A DNA stretch of 64,000 nucleotides from Virgibacillus sp. MSP4-1 (GCF_010092505.1 NZ_CP048021.1:930001-994000), one strand, 5' to 3'. Numbered from the stretch's first letter, positions 1 to 9,646 are shown. The notes: generated by a model not told the origin, from the sequence alone. Translations and numbers: made by a program.

Positions 1-1
1 T

Positions 2-301
2 ATTTCGCCAGATGGGGTAACCTATACTGTACCAGGCGCTTCAGCAGATCACGCTGTACAACTGCTTCAAAAAATGGGTTATCAGCCGGAAACCGTTCCC
101 AATTGTGCTAAAGTGTCTACGGTTGGAGCAGGTATGACCGGTGTCCCTGGTGTCACTTCAAAAATTGTCAGTTCCTTAGCTGCTGAAGGAATTCAGATCC
201 TGCAATCCGCTGACAGTCACACAACGATTTGGGTACTGATTCATGAGGATGACTTGAAAAAGGCAGTCACTGCATTACATGACACATTTGAACTAGGGTG
301 A
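2..301 (+). CDS. dapG: Aspartokinase, C-terminal part (5' end outside window)
   Basis: The frame is open from the first bases of the window and ends with TGA at 299-301, so only about the last 99 residues are present. They carry the ACT-domain regulatory part of an aspartokinase, which phosphorylates aspartate as the first step to diaminopimelate, lysine and dipicolinate. Visible features are the motif VGAGMTGVPGV near the end of the second ACT repeat, followed by ILQSADSHTTIWVLI, typical of these C-termini. The next gene is dapA, as in the B. subtilis asd-dapG-dapA operon, which supports dapG over the other aspartokinase isozymes. The isozyme assignment is inferred from context. Confidence 0.85.
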   Translation: MSPDGVTYTVPGASADHAVQLLQKMGYQPETVPNCAKVSTVGAGMTGVPGVTSKIVSSLAAEGIQILQSADSHTTIWVLIHEDDLKKAVTALHDTFELG

Positions 302-327
302 GATCAGGAGAGAAGGGAGTCTTTTTC

Positions 328-1212
328 GTGAGTTTCGGCAGGATTTTAACGGCTATGGTTACTCCTTTTGATGACAATAGTAAAGTGGATCTGTCTAAAA
401 CGACAGAATTGGTTGAGTATTTAATTGAGAATGGATCTGATGGTTTAGTTGTGTCTGGAACAACTGGTGAATCACCTACCCTGTCAGTGGATGAAAAAGT
501 TCAATTATTTAATCATGTAGTGAGGATTGTCGATGGCAGAGCGACTGTCATTGCCGGAACAGGCAGCAATGACACCCAGGCTTCCATTGAGCTGACAAGA
601 AGAGCAGAACAAACAGGTGTAGACGGGATTATGCTTGTAGGACCTTATTATAATAAACCAAGTCAGCAAGGTCTGTATGAGCATTTTAAGTCAATTGCTG
701 AATCCACATCCTTACCCGTTATTCTGTATGATGTACCAGGAAGAACGGTTGTACGCCTGGAAGCCGATACAGTAGTCCGTCTTTCTAAAATCGATAACAT
801 TGTCGCCATTAAGGATGCAAGTGGTGACTTAAATAAAATGGCTGAGATTATTGAACAGACGGATGATGATTTCCTCTTGTATACAGGTGAAGATCCTTTA
901 ACTCTCCCTACAAGAGCGATTGGCGGGGAAGGTGTCATTTCTGTATCCGCTCATATCATTGGAAATGAGATGCAGGAAATGCTTCACCATTATGATCAGG
1001 GGAATGTGCAGCAGGCCGCCTACCTGCATCGTCATCTGCTGCCGGTCATGAAAGGAGTCTTTTTAGCTCCTTCACCAGCACCTGTAAAAGCTGCCTTACA
1101 CTGGAAGGGGATTGACGCAGGTGGAGTACGCTTACCAATAATCCCACTAAATGATGATGAGAATAAACAATTACTCAGTATTTTAGAAGGTATTCATGAA
1201 AGCCGGCAATAA
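328..1212 (+). CDS. dapA: 4-hydroxy-tetrahydrodipicolinate synthase
   Basis: DapA condenses pyruvate with aspartate semialdehyde to form 4-hydroxy-tetrahydrodipicolinate, for lysine, peptidoglycan diaminopimelate and spore dipicolinate. The 294-residue product is normal length. It shows the family signatures GTTGESPTLS, the Tyr of GPYYNKPSQ, the YDVPGRT segment and the Schiff-base lysine in IVAIKDASG. I chose GTG at 328 because the GAGAAGGGAG ribosome binding site lies just upstream and the protein then begins SFGRILTAMVTPF. A GTG at 298 overlapping the dapG stop is open in the same frame but has a poorer site. Co-transcription with dapG is likely. Confidence 0.95.
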   Translation: MSFGRILTAMVTPFDDNSKVDLSKTTELVEYLIENGSDGLVVSGTTGESPTLSVDEKVQLFNHVVRIVDGRATVIAGTGSNDTQASIELTRRAEQTGVDGIMLVGPYYNKPSQQGLYEHFKSIAESTSLPVILYDVPGRTVVRLEADTVVRLSKIDNIVAIKDASGDLNKMAEIIEQTDDDFLLYTGEDPLTLPTRAIGGEGVISVSAHIIGNEMQEMLHHYDQGNVQQAAYLHRHLLPVMKGVFLAPSPAPVKAALHWKGIDAGGVRLPIIPLNDDENKQLLSILEGIHESRQ

Positions 1213-1228
1213 TTTATGCCGGCTTTTT
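1201..1228 (+). terminator. Rho-independent terminator after dapA
   Basis: A perfect 7-bp stem AGCCGGC/GCCGGCT with a 10-nt loop is followed by five T residues. It begins inside the last codons of dapA. It separates the dap genes from tepA. Confidence 0.85.
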
Positions 1229-1289
1229 GCATGTCTATACGTCCCGTCGGTCATAATAAGATTAAACATAGAAAAGGGGCGTAGATAGA

Positions 1290-2045
1290 GTGAGTAACGA
1301 ACAAAATCCACAAAAAGATGGGAATCAGGATGGACAGCAACAAGGGAATGACCAGAATAGCAGTAGTCTGGTACAGAAGTTACAGCAATTAGGTCAAACC
1401 AATGTTGCCCAAACCCCTGATTCCAACGTTCATATACTGCCCATTATTGGCCAGATTGAGGGTCATGTGCAATTACCGCCAAAGAATAAAACAACAAAAT
1501 ATGAGCATATGATCCCGCAAATTATAGCTGTTGAACAGAATCCTAAAATTGAAGGGTTAATTGTTCTTTTGAATACTGTAGGTGGGGATGTAGAGGCAGG
1601 CCTGGCAATATCCGAAATGATTGCCTCAATTTCAAAGCCGACAGTCTCCATTGTTTTAGGCGGCGGACACTCCATTGGTGTACCTATTGCTGTGTCCACG
1701 GATTATTCGTTTATAGCCGAAACAGCAACGATGACCATTCACCCCATTCGTCTGAACGGTCTTGTGATTGGTGTGCCGCAAACTTTTGAATACTTAGATA
1801 AGATGCAGGATCGCGTGATTAACTTTGTCACACGTCATTCTAATGTCGAAGAGGAAAAATTTAAGGAGTTAATGTTTGAAAAAGGGAACTTAACGAGAGA
1901 TATTGGCACCAATGTTGTAGGAACAGATGCTGTGAATTTTGGACTTATTGACGAAATTGGTGGTGTAAAGGAAGCGATGGAAAAGCTGAATCAAATGATT
2001 GATGACAACAGAGATAACGGTAATGAGAGTCAGGTGATACAATGA
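1290..2045 (+). CDS. tepA: ClpP-like translocation-enhancing peptidase TepA
   Basis: This 251-residue protein belongs to the ClpP/crotonase-fold serine peptidase family and resembles TepA (YmfB) of Bacillus, which has been linked to protein translocation and spore small acid-soluble proteins. Residues 1-30 are Gln/Asn-rich and probably disordered. The ClpP-like core contains [11 protein letters not shown], the nucleophile region GGGHSIGVP and the MTIHPI segment with the catalytic His. The GTG start at 1290 follows an AAGGGGCG ribosome binding site. The stop codon overlaps the start of ylzJ by 4 bp. In B. subtilis rnjB lies between dapA and tepA; it is absent here. Confidence 0.88.
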   Translation: MSNEQNPQKDGNQDGQQQGNDQNSSSLVQKLQQLGQTNVAQTPDSNVHILPIIGQIEGHVQLPPKNKTTKYEHMIPQIIAVEQNPKIEGLIVLLNTVGGDVEAGLAISEMIASISKPTVSIVLGGGHSIGVPIAVSTDYSFIAETATMTIHPIRLNGLVIGVPQTFEYLDKMQDRVINFVTRHSNVEEEKFKELMFEKGNLTRDIGTNVVGTDAVNFGLIDEIGGVKEAMEKLNQMIDDNRDNGNESQVIQ

Positions 2046-2251
2046 TTCTTTACACACCTTTGAGCGAACATGATATTTTTCCACCAGATGAGGAGGAATA
2101 CAGCCAGTGTAAATGGGTTACCGTTGATAACCGTGTATTGAAGGTACAGGATATGAAGGACGGATCTTACGAAATTCTGCAGACGATGTCAACAGACCCA
2201 AATGATTATTTAAATCAGCAGTATATACCAGGAAATCGGATTCGATTATAG
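2042..2251 (+). CDS. ylzJ: YlzJ-like small protein
   Basis: This is a 69-residue protein of the YlzJ-like family, function unknown. It begins [14 protein letters not shown] and contains the short conserved stretch [10 protein letters not shown] followed by a C-terminus typical of the family. The ATG overlaps the last codon of tepA by 4 bp, which indicates translational coupling. The tepA-ylzJ-spoIIIE order is conserved in Bacillus. No signal peptide or membrane segment is visible. Confidence 0.8.
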   Translation: MILYTPLSEHDIFPPDEEEYSQCKWVTVDNRVLKVQDMKDGSYEILQTMSTDPNDYLNQQYIPGNRIRL

Positions 2252-2283
2252 GTCCCTATATGATTACAAGCGTGACGACACTG

Positions 2284-2327
2284 TGATATAATAAGAATGG
2301 AAAAAGCAGCCACGAAGTATGGCTGCT
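2284..2327 (+). promoter_or_regulatory. Extended -10 promoter and hairpin before spoIIIE
   Basis: TGATATAAT at 2284-2292 is an extended -10 element; the -35 region TTACAA at 2264-2269 is poor. The would-be transcript starts close to a hairpin AGCAGCCA/TGGCTGCT at 2305-2327, which has no T-run and so is probably a leader structure rather than a terminator. Confidence 0.5.
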
Positions 2328-2349
2328 TATCTTATTGAGGTGAACATCT

Positions 2350-4704
2350 ATGGCAAAGAAAAAGAGGAAAAGAAGTAAAAAAACCATAAAAAAAGGTCTG
2401 AAGTTTGAATTGTTAGGCCTATTATTCATAGCACTTGCGATTTTTTCAAGTGGAATAAGTGCTATTGGTGCCGGTTATATTCCAAGAGGTCTCGAGCACT
2501 TATTACGGTTATTTTTCGGGATATGGTTTGTCATTCCGTCTATATTTCTATTTGGGTTAGGGATATCGTTAATGGTCAAGAGAACCTGGCCTAAATTCTT
2601 TCAGCCCAAACTTACAGGTTTTTATATTATTATTTCATCACTTTTATTGTTCACCCATATTCAAACCTTTGAATCTATTATGGCTTCAGCTGCTGATCCA
2701 TCAATTTTAAAGACAACCTGGAGTCATTTTACAGGTTTTCTCAGTGGTGAACTCGAAGCGTCCTATTTAGGGGGAGGATTAATTGGTGCCAGTCTTTATG
2801 CGTTCAGCTTTTACTTATTTTCACCGGATGGAGCACGGATTTTATCTGTTTTCGGATTTATTATAGGTATTCTCTTTTTGACACAAATTTCATTAGGAGA
2901 TCTTTTAAAGAAAAGCTATGAAAAAAGTAGAGACAAATGGGTGGAACATAAAAACAATCTCCAGCAAAAATGGCTCGAGCACAAAGCAGATAAACTGGAA
3001 AAGAAGGCAGCGACCACAGATACAAATGTATCTCCGGAAATTGATATGGGACAAGCCGTGCCCGAAATTGCAGATAAGGGTGACGAGCCGATTATTGAAG
3101 ATTTTACAGACGCTGTATATCATACCCATGACTTTCAGGAACCTGGTCCTGATGGAGAAGAAGAGAGGGGACAATCCAACCATAATCAAACTCAAGAAGT
3201 TCAGGAGGATTCCGGGGCACGAGAGGATCAGACAGAACTGGACGAGTCGTTACCATTGGCCGAGAAGGAAAACGTTGAATATATTCTGCCATCGCCGGAG
3301 CTGCTTGTTGAACCGGTGCAGAATTCTCAGCAGCAGGAAAAATCCCATATCCAGGCTACGGTTCGAAAACTGGAAAAAACCTTTGAAAGCTTTGGTGTGA
3401 AAGCAAGAGTCTCCAAAGTTCATGTAGGGCCTTCCGTTACAAAGTATGAAGTATATCCAAGTGCTGGTGTAAAAGTAAGTAAAATCGTCAATCTTCATGA
3501 TGATCTGGCTTTAGCTTTAGCTGCTAAGGATTTACGAATTGAAGCGCCTATACCGGGAAAATCTGCCATTGGCATTGAAGTTCCCAATCAGGAAATTGCA
3601 ACTGTCTCTCTAAAAGAAGTGATGGATGCGTATCCGAAAGGCAATTCCTCCAAGCTTCTATTTGGGCTGGGAAGAGATATTTCCGGTGATGTTATTACAG
3701 CTGAACTAAATAAAATGCCGCATATGTTAATTGCTGGTGCGACAGGGAGCGGAAAAAGTGTCTGTGTAAATGGAATCATTACCAGTATCCTAATGAGAGC
3801 TAAGCCTCATGAGGTAAAAATGATGATGATTGACCCGAAAAAGGTAGAACTGAATGTCTATAATGGAATTCCTCATTTACTCACACCTGTTGTTACGGAT
3901 CCTAAGAAAGCTTCAAGAGCTTTAAAAAAGGTTGTAGCAGAAATGGAGCGGCGTTATGATTTATTCTCGGAAACAGGTACACGGAATATAGAAGGATACA
4001 ATGAGTATGTGAAACGGATGAACAGCATAAGTACAGAAGATGAAGAACAGCCATTATTACCTTATATTGTTGTTCTGATTGATGAGTTAGCGGACCTGAT
4101 GATGGTCGCTTCCAATGAAGTGGAAGATGCGATTACACGATTGGCGCAAATGGCACGTGCGGCCGGTATCCATCTGATTATTGCCACTCAGCGTCCTTCG
4201 GTTGATGTTATTACAGGAGTTATTAAAGCGAATATTCCATCAAGAATTGCCTTTAGTGTATCTTCACAGACTGACTCAAGAACGATTTTGGACTCTGGTG
4301 GAGCGGAAAAGTTATTAGGTCGAGGAGATATGCTCTTTATCCCAGTAGGGGCTTCCAAACCTGCACGTATTCAGGGAGCATTTCTATCGGATGAAGAGGT
4401 TGAACGTATTGTCGATCACTGTGTTGAACAGCAGAAGGCTCAGTATCAGGAGGATATGATCCCTGAGGAAGAGTCTGAAGTTGTACAGGAAGTGGATGAT
4501 GAATTATATGATGATGCTGTACAACTCGTCCTTGAAATGCAAAGTGCAAGTGTATCCATGCTTCAGAGAAGATTCCGAATTGGGTACACACGTGCGGCTC
4601 GTTTAATTGACGCAATGGAAGATCGAGGAATCGTTGGTCCTTATGAAGGCAGCAAGCCGCGAAAAGTATTAACCAATCAAGTTGAAGACGAACAAACCTC
4701 CTGA
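2350..4704 (+). CDS. spoIIIE: DNA translocase SpoIIIE/FtsK
   Basis: This 784-residue hexameric DNA pump moves the chromosome into the forespore and clears DNA from closing septa. It matches SpoIIIE in length (787 residues in B. subtilis) and position next to ymfC. The N-terminus is basic, followed by about four membrane segments up to roughly residue 185, then an acidic, Gln-rich linker to about residue 335. The motor has Walker A GATGSGKS near residue 463 and Walker [13 protein letters not shown] near 573, then [10 protein letters not shown]. The C-terminal winged-helix gamma domain (from about residue 720, [20 protein letters not shown]) reads skewed SRS sequences. The paralogue SftA lacks this context. 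Confidence 0.95.
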   Translation: MAKKKRKRSKKTIKKGLKFELLGLLFIALAIFSSGISAIGAGYIPRGLEHLLRLFFGIWFVIPSIFLFGLGISLMVKRTWPKFFQPKLTGFYIIISSLLLFTHIQTFESIMASAADPSILKTTWSHFTGFLSGELEASYLGGGLIGASLYAFSFYLFSPDGARILSVFGFIIGILFLTQISLGDLLKKSYEKSRDKWVEHKNNLQQKWLEHKADKLEKKAATTDTNVSPEIDMGQAVPEIADKGDEPIIEDFTDAVYHTHDFQEPGPDGEEERGQSNHNQTQEVQEDSGAREDQTELDESLPLAEKENVEYILPSPELLVEPVQNSQQQEKSHIQATVRKLEKTFESFGVKARVSKVHVGPSVTKYEVYPSAGVKVSKIVNLHDDLALALAAKDLRIEAPIPGKSAIGIEVPNQEIATVSLKEVMDAYPKGNSSKLLFGLGRDISGDVITAELNKMPHMLIAGATGSGKSVCVNGIITSILMRAKPHEVKMMMIDPKKVELNVYNGIPHLLTPVVTDPKKASRALKKVVAEMERRYDLFSETGTRNIEGYNEYVKRMNSISTEDEEQPLLPYIVVLIDELADLMMVASNEVEDAITRLAQMARAAGIHLIIATQRPSVDVITGVIKANIPSRIAFSVSSQTDSRTILDSGGAEKLLGRGDMLFIPVGASKPARIQGAFLSDEEVERIVDHCVEQQKAQYQEDMIPEEESEVVQEVDDELYDDAVQLVLEMQSASVSMLQRRFRIGYTRAARLIDAMEDRGIVGPYEGSKPRKVLTNQVEDEQTS

Positions 4705-5040
4705 AGCAGCAGGCATAAATGCCCGAATTTTGATAGGTGTCGCCCGCACCGTTACGGAAATATGCTTCGCTTTCACCCATGGGCACAAGTGCGACATCTA
4801 TTAAAATTCCTAACATAGTGTCTTCTTTGTTGTGGGCGGCGACTGAACCTATCGCACTTTCCAGTTACGGCACCCAGACCCCGTTAGTCCTGAGCAGAAT
4901 CGACTACTTGACAGAAAGCTTGTCACGCCATGAATACTGGTTAAGGTGTGGGACCCAAACGGTCGCTTTCACTTTTCTTTGCGGCGTCTTACCTAAATAC
5001 GTAACCGTATTTTGATCGAAGTTTCCCTTTATTTGCGTGT
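4705..5040. other. Unexplained gap, more G+C-rich than its surroundings
   Basis: No convincing gene is present between the spoIIIE stop and the ymfC promoter region. A hand count gives about 48% G+C for 4741-5040, against roughly 40% in flanking genes. Open stretches on both strands are short, lack ribosome binding sites and have no motif I recognise. On the minus strand a stretch from about 4850 down to 4708 reads like ordinary protein (it includes LGILIDVALVPMGESEAYF), and a second stretch in a different frame lies at about 5012-4908, which would fit a decayed, frameshifted gene. A small perfect hairpin AAATACG/CGTATTT sits at 4995-5012. A structured RNA is another possibility. Confidence 0.4.
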
Positions 5041-5105
5041 CGAATAATGATATAGTAATTTAGGGTTCATCGTTGTTCCAAAGAAAGTGATTTGAGGTGA
5101 ATGTA

Positions 5106-5831
5106 ATGTCCATTCGTGATGATTCACGTCATTTATATTTACAGGTCATAGACCAAATTAAACATGACATAGAAAAAGACAAATATCGGGAAGGCGAAAA
5201 ATTACCTTCTGAATTTCAATTGTCCAGGGATTTAGGAGTTTCCCGGGCCACATTAAGGGAAGCACTCCGTATTCTGGAGGAAGATAATATTGTCGTTCGA
5301 AAGCATGGCGTGGGTACATATGTGAAGGAAAAGTCCGTGTTTGCTTCCGGGATTGAGCAATTGCATAGTGTAACGGATATGATCGCTCAAACCGGTATGA
5401 CTCCTGGCTCCCGCTATCTTGCAACTGAAATCATTCAATCATCATCGGAAGACAGGGTTCAGTTTAATGACAATACATTATCTGAAATCGTCGAAATTGA
5501 GCGAATTCGTACAGCAGATGATATCCCTGTGATTTATTGTATTGATCACATTCTGCCGGATTCCATTGACCTTGAAAATGTGCACAAAAATACCTCCTTG
5601 CTGAAGGTTATTGAGGATCACACGGGTTATCGAATAACGTATGCTGTAACGAAAATAGAACCGGTAAGTTTTCATGAAAAAGCTTCATTATTACTTGATT
5701 GTCAACCTGATCAATCTCTTCTTTTACTAAAACAAATGCATTATAACGAACAGGATGAGCCTGTGTTATACTCAAAAAATTATTTCAGAGCTGACAAATT
5801 CAGCTTTTACGTTATTAGGAAGAGAATTTGA
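5106..5831 (+). CDS. ymfC: GntR-family transcriptional regulator (YmfC-like)
   Basis: This 241-residue regulator has a GntR winged helix at residues 5-72 (HLYLQVIDQIKHDI, then LPSEFQLSRDLGVSRATLREAL) and a HutC/UTRA ligand-binding domain from about residue 90, with the typical RIRTADDIPVIYCIDHILP stretch. The start is ATG 5106 after a GAGGTGA ribosome binding site; an in-frame GTG at 5097 lies inside that site and is unlikely. The ligand is unknown. In many Bacillaceae ymfC precedes transporter genes, but here it is followed by its own terminator and then ymfF. Confidence 0.88.
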   Translation: MSIRDDSRHLYLQVIDQIKHDIEKDKYREGEKLPSEFQLSRDLGVSRATLREALRILEEDNIVVRKHGVGTYVKEKSVFASGIEQLHSVTDMIAQTGMTPGSRYLATEIIQSSSEDRVQFNDNTLSEIVEIERIRTADDIPVIYCIDHILPDSIDLENVHKNTSLLKVIEDHTGYRITYAVTKIEPVSFHEKASLLLDCQPDQSLLLLKQMHYNEQDEPVLYSKNYFRADKFSFYVIRKRI

Positions 5832-5884
5832 ATACGTGTTTAACTTAAGGGGATGGTTAAGGAATAAGTTCATGCTAAATTCAG

Positions 5885-5919
5885 GACTCTTTATTTCTAA
5901 TAATAAGGAGTCTTTTTTT
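5885..5919 (+). terminator. Terminator after ymfC
   Basis: Interrupted stem GACTC..TTAT / ATAA..GAGTC, followed by TCTTTTTTT. It separates ymfC from the ymfF operon. Confidence 0.85.
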
Positions 5920-6001
5920 ATTACATGCTTATAGAAGGATACTTTTTCTAATTCATGATAAGCTATATGGAGAGATTGTATGTTTAAGGAGGTAAAAAGG
6001 A

Positions 6002-7285
6002 ATGGCTGAATTGACTGAACATCAGTTTGATATGGAAGGATATCAGCTGCATGTAATTCCTACAAAAAAGTTTAAAACCAATGTGCTGGTTATCCGCTTC
6101 CTTGCTCCTTTGCAAAGGGATACAGCCACCAGACGTGCCTTACTTCCTTTTGTAATGCAGAAAGGAACAAAGGATTATCCAAGTGAGAGAAAATTACGAA
6201 CCAGACTTGATGAGCTATACGGAGCAGATTTGAATATCGATGTTTCGAAAAAAGGTGAAAATCATTTACTTACGATTCGTATGTCATTTGTGAATGAGAA
6301 ATTTTTACCTGAAGAAAGTTCACTGATGGATGAGGTTATGGAACTTGTTCAGCAAATTCTTCTTAAACCTCTTCTTGAGGGAAATGTTTTTAAGTCAGAA
6401 ATCGTAGAAAAAGAAAAGGAAACCCTCAGACAGAAAATTGAATCCATTAAAGATCAGAAGATGAGTTATGCCAATATGCGTTTAATTGACGAAATGTGCC
6501 AAAATGAGCCTTATGCCACTCATGTACACGGATATTTGGAAGATTTGGACTCCATTGATGGTCAAAGTTTGTACAACACATTCCAATCGATGCTAAAAGA
6601 GGATCGTATGGATGTTTACCTTTTAGGAGATGTGAATGCTGACGAGACAAAGCGAACCATTGGTCAATCGATCATCTTAGACCGTGACCCTGTCCATTCT
6701 GCTACGCTGGTACAGTCGCCATCAGAGTCAAAACAGGCGCAAGAGGTAACGGAAAAACAGAAAATACAACAGGGTAAGCTGCACTTAGGATTTAGAACGC
6801 AAACAACATTTAAGGACTCCGACTATTTTACGATGCAGGTATTTAATGGCTTATTTGGCGGATTTCCTCATTCGAAATTATTCGCCAATGTCCGGGAAAA
6901 GCATCAGTTGGCCTACTATGCTGCTTCCAGATTTGAAAGTCATAAAGGATTATTGCTTGTTTTCAGCGGTATTGCTCCGGAAGCGTATGATAAAGCGAAA
7001 GATATTATCATCAAGCAGTTTGAAGAAATGCTAAAAGGAAACTTCACGGATACGGAGGTTGAAGAAACAAAAAGGCTTACGATTCATCAGTTAAAAGAAA
7101 CTTTTGACCATCCAGTCGGAATTATTGAGATCATGTATCATCAAGTGCTGGCCAATCAAAAGAGAACGCCCGGTGAAATGTTTGAGGGAGTCGAACAAGT
7201 AACGAAACAGGATGTAATATCCTTTGCTGAAAAGGTTAAGTTGGATACGGTTTACTTTTTAACGAGTGAAGGTGATAACGCATGA
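6002..7285 (+). CDS. ymfF: M16-family peptidase-like protein YmfF (EF-P modification-associated)
   Basis: This 427-residue protein has the two-domain fold of M16 zinc peptidases but no HxxEH zinc motif at the expected N-terminal position, where it reads RRALLPFVMQKGTKDYPSE. It is therefore probably the non-catalytic partner of YmfH, like the alpha subunit of mitochondrial processing peptidase. In current annotation the YmfF/YmfH pair is associated with 5-aminopentanol modification of elongation factor P. The ribosome binding site TAAGGAGG precedes ATG 6002. It overlaps ymfH by 4 bp, indicating coupled synthesis. Confidence 0.88.
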   Translation: MAELTEHQFDMEGYQLHVIPTKKFKTNVLVIRFLAPLQRDTATRRALLPFVMQKGTKDYPSERKLRTRLDELYGADLNIDVSKKGENHLLTIRMSFVNEKFLPEESSLMDEVMELVQQILLKPLLEGNVFKSEIVEKEKETLRQKIESIKDQKMSYANMRLIDEMCQNEPYATHVHGYLEDLDSIDGQSLYNTFQSMLKEDRMDVYLLGDVNADETKRTIGQSIILDRDPVHSATLVQSPSESKQAQEVTEKQKIQQGKLHLGFRTQTTFKDSDYFTMQVFNGLFGGFPHSKLFANVREKHQLAYYAASRFESHKGLLLVFSGIAPEAYDKAKDIIIKQFEEMLKGNFTDTEVEETKRLTIHQLKETFDHPVGIIEIMYHQVLANQKRTPGEMFEGVEQVTKQDVISFAEKVKLDTVYFLTSEGDNA

Positions 7286-8565
7286 AAACAAAAACATTAA
7301 ATCAGATTCAGGAAACCTTATATTTTGATACGTTGGATAATGGATTAGATGTTTATCTGTTACCCAGAGATGAAATGGAGAAGACGTTTGGTATATTTTC
7401 AACAAAATACGGCTCCGTTGATCGGACATTTACTCCTCTGAATAAAGATGAATATGTAACGGTTCCGGATGGGATTGCTCATTTTCTCGAACATAAAATG
7501 TTTGAAAAAGAGGATGGGGATGTTTTTCAGCAATTTACAAAGCAGGGAGCATCGGCAAACGCCTTTACATCATTCACCAGAACAGCCTATTTATTTACAT
7601 CCACGGAAAATGTTAATGAAAATGTTGAAACACTGTTAGACTTTGTTCAGGAGCCTTATTTTACGGAAGAAACCGTTGAAAAAGAGAAAGGAATCATTGC
7701 CCAGGAGATAAAAATGTATGATGATCAGCCGGATTGGCGGTTGTTTTTTGGTACCATCGGCTCTATGTATGAAAGTCATCCTGTCAAAATCGATATTGCC
7801 GGTACAGTCGATTCTATCCAGGAAATCACGAAGGATGACTTATATACATGTTATGAGACGTTTTATCATCCATCCAATATGATTTTATTTGTAACCGGAA
7901 AGTTCGACCCAGAGGATATGATGCGGAAGATTAAAGAAAATCAGGGAAGGAAATCCTTTCACCCCGCAGACGAAATTAAACGATCCTTCCCTGAAGAGCC
8001 TGTTGAGGTGGCAAAGAAGGAAAAAGAAATTTATATGCCTGTTTCCGTTTCTAAATGTCTTGTAGGGATTAAGGAAGACCCGTCTCAGCTAACGAAGGAT
8101 AAATTGCCGAAATTAAAACTAGTCACTCAAATGGTTTATGATTTTCTGTTTTCGAAAAGTGGTCCTTATTATGAAGAATTATATAATGAAAACCTGATTG
8201 AAGATGGGTTTGATTACGAAGTTCATATTGAAGAAAATTTTGCTTTTTCCTTTGTCGGCGGGAATACACAGAAGCCCAAAGAATTATCTGCTAAATTAAA
8301 GGAAATGCTCTTAAAAATCAAGAATGAACAATGGTCGGATGAAGTATTCGCCCGGATGAAACGTAAGCAAACCGGTGATCTTCTGAAAACCTTAAATTCT
8401 CTGGAGGGAACGGCGAATCAATTTATTGATTATCATCAGCTGGGTCTGAATTATTTTGATTTATACGAAACTTTAAACGATATGACGAAGGAAGAGTTTG
8501 AGCAAATTCTTCAGGATTGGATTAGCGAGGAACGTATAAGTACGTGTTATATCCTTCCCGAGTAG
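7282..8565 (+). CDS. ymfH: M16-family zinc peptidase YmfH
   Basis: This 427-residue protein is the catalytic-type partner of YmfF. It has the inverted zinc motif HFLEH (HxxEH) in GIAHFLEHKMFEK near residue 69, with the distal glutamate region EKEKGIIAQEIKMYDDQPDW about 70 residues later, as in M16B peptidases. The ATG overlaps the ymfF stop by 4 bp. The physiological substrate is not established. Its neighbour ymfI encodes the reductase of EF-P 5-aminopentanone modification, which supports a shared role. Confidence 0.9.
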   Translation: MKTKTLNQIQETLYFDTLDNGLDVYLLPRDEMEKTFGIFSTKYGSVDRTFTPLNKDEYVTVPDGIAHFLEHKMFEKEDGDVFQQFTKQGASANAFTSFTRTAYLFTSTENVNENVETLLDFVQEPYFTEETVEKEKGIIAQEIKMYDDQPDWRLFFGTIGSMYESHPVKIDIAGTVDSIQEITKDDLYTCYETFYHPSNMILFVTGKFDPEDMMRKIKENQGRKSFHPADEIKRSFPEEPVEVAKKEKEIYMPVSVSKCLVGIKEDPSQLTKDKLPKLKLVTQMVYDFLFSKSGPYYEELYNENLIEDGFDYEVHIEENFAFSFVGGNTQKPKELSAKLKEMLLKIKNEQWSDEVFARMKRKQTGDLLKTLNSLEGTANQFIDYHQLGLNYFDLYETLNDMTKEEFEQILQDWISEERISTCYILPE

Positions 8566-8586
8566 GACAGAAAGGAAACGTTAAAG

Positions 8587-9306
8587 ATGAAAACATGTTT
8601 GGTTACAGGGGCGAGTGGAGATATAGGAGGAAATATTGCTAAGGATCTGGTGCAGGATGGCTGGCAGGTCATTCTGCATTGTAATCAGAATCTTGAACGT
8701 TTACAGGAGCAGACGAAGGGCTTTCCAAGTGAATCCATTCTATCCTGTATTCAGGCAGATCTTTCAACCTCGGAAGGAATTCAAACATTAATGGACCAGC
8801 TTTATTTTAAAGTGGATGCGCTGGTTTATGCTAGCGGAAAAGCATTATTCAGCCTGTTTCAGGATGTAACCGATGAGGATATGGAGGAAATGATACTCCT
8901 CCATATGCAGGCGCCTATGAAAATTGCCCGTTATCTTCTGCCTGATATGATTAAGCAAAAGAGTGGACATATTGTGCTCATCAGTTCGATTTGGGGAAAT
9001 ATTGGTGCCAGTAATGAAGTCTTATATTCAACAGTTAAAGGGGCTCAAAACAGCTTTGTAAAGGCGTTATCAAAAGAAGTTGCCGCCAGTGGTATCCGGG
9101 TAAATGCAGTAAGTCCAGGTGTAATTGATACGAAAATGAATGAACATTTATCAGCGGAGGAACGGGATGCATTATTTGATGCGATTCCTCAAAATAAATT
9201 TGGGAGCACACAGGATGTTTCGAATGTAGTACAGTTTCTTTTTAGTGAACGCGCACAGTATATAGATGGGCAAATCATTAACGTTAATGGTGGGTTTTCC
9301 TCCTGA
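8587..9306 (+). CDS. ymfI: SDR-family reductase YmfI (EF-P 5-aminopentanone reductase)
   Basis: This 239-residue short-chain dehydrogenase/reductase has the NAD(P)-binding motif TGASGDIGG at residues 7-15, SGHIVLISSIWGN with the catalytic Ser, and YSTVKGAQ with the YxxxK pair. YmfI of B. subtilis reduces 5-aminopentanone to 5-aminopentanol on Lys32 of EF-P, a modification needed for full swarming. FabG-like 3-oxoacyl reductase activity is the alternative, but the ymfF-ymfH-ymfI context favours EF-P. It starts 21 bp after ymfH. Confidence 0.88.
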   Translation: MKTCLVTGASGDIGGNIAKDLVQDGWQVILHCNQNLERLQEQTKGFPSESILSCIQADLSTSEGIQTLMDQLYFKVDALVYASGKALFSLFQDVTDEDMEEMILLHMQAPMKIARYLLPDMIKQKSGHIVLISSIWGNIGASNEVLYSTVKGAQNSFVKALSKEVAASGIRVNAVSPGVIDTKMNEHLSAEERDALFDAIPQNKFGSTQDVSNVVQFLFSERAQYIDGQIINVNGGFSS

Positions 9307-9386
9307 AATGGTATTTCTTTTGTGAATAATCACCTGCTTCCGGTTCAAACTAAAGGTGAAAGGTCCAAATTGAAGGAGGAAAGAAT

Positions 9387-9644
9387 ATGTCCATCTTAGA
9401 TAATTTTGAATCTTGGAAGGATTTTCTGGGTGACAAAATGCATAATGCAGAAGGTCAAGGGCTGTCCCAACAGGAAATTAGCGACCTTGCTTATGAGGTT
9501 GGAGATTATTTAGCCACTCAGGTAGATGCAAAAAATGACCAGGAAGCAGTTCTCAGAGATTTATGGAATGTCGCTTCAAATGATGAAAAACATGCAATTG
9601 CTAATATGATGGTTAAGATGGTACAAAATAACGGAATACAATAA
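9387..9644 (+). CDS. ymfJ: YmfJ, DUF3243 protein
   Basis: This 85-residue soluble protein matches the DUF3243 family by its start MSILDNFESWKDFLG, the central LAYEVGDYLATQVDAKND and the C-terminal EKHAIANMMVKMV. Function is unknown. The ribosome binding site GAAGGAGG lies 7 bases before ATG 9387. It closes the ymfF-ymfH-ymfI-ymfJ group and is followed immediately by a strong terminator. Confidence 0.88.
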   Translation: MSILDNFESWKDFLGDKMHNAEGQGLSQQEISDLAYEVGDYLATQVDAKNDQEAVLRDLWNVASNDEKHAIANMMVKMVQNNGIQ

Positions 9645-9646
9645 AG

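Noticed and set aside
2918-3498. Several ORFs of 62-160 codons on both strands within spoIIIE
   Set aside because: They are in the low-complexity acidic linker of SpoIIIE, in other frames, and have no ribosome binding sites.
4337-4816. 159-codon minus-strand ORF overlapping the spoIIIE 3' end
   Set aside because: Most of it is antisense to the conserved SpoIIIE gamma domain. Only the part outside spoIIIE looks protein-like, and it has no start site of its own.
4737-5015. 92-codon plus-strand ORF after spoIIIE
   Set aside because: No ribosome binding site, unusual composition, no recognisable motif.
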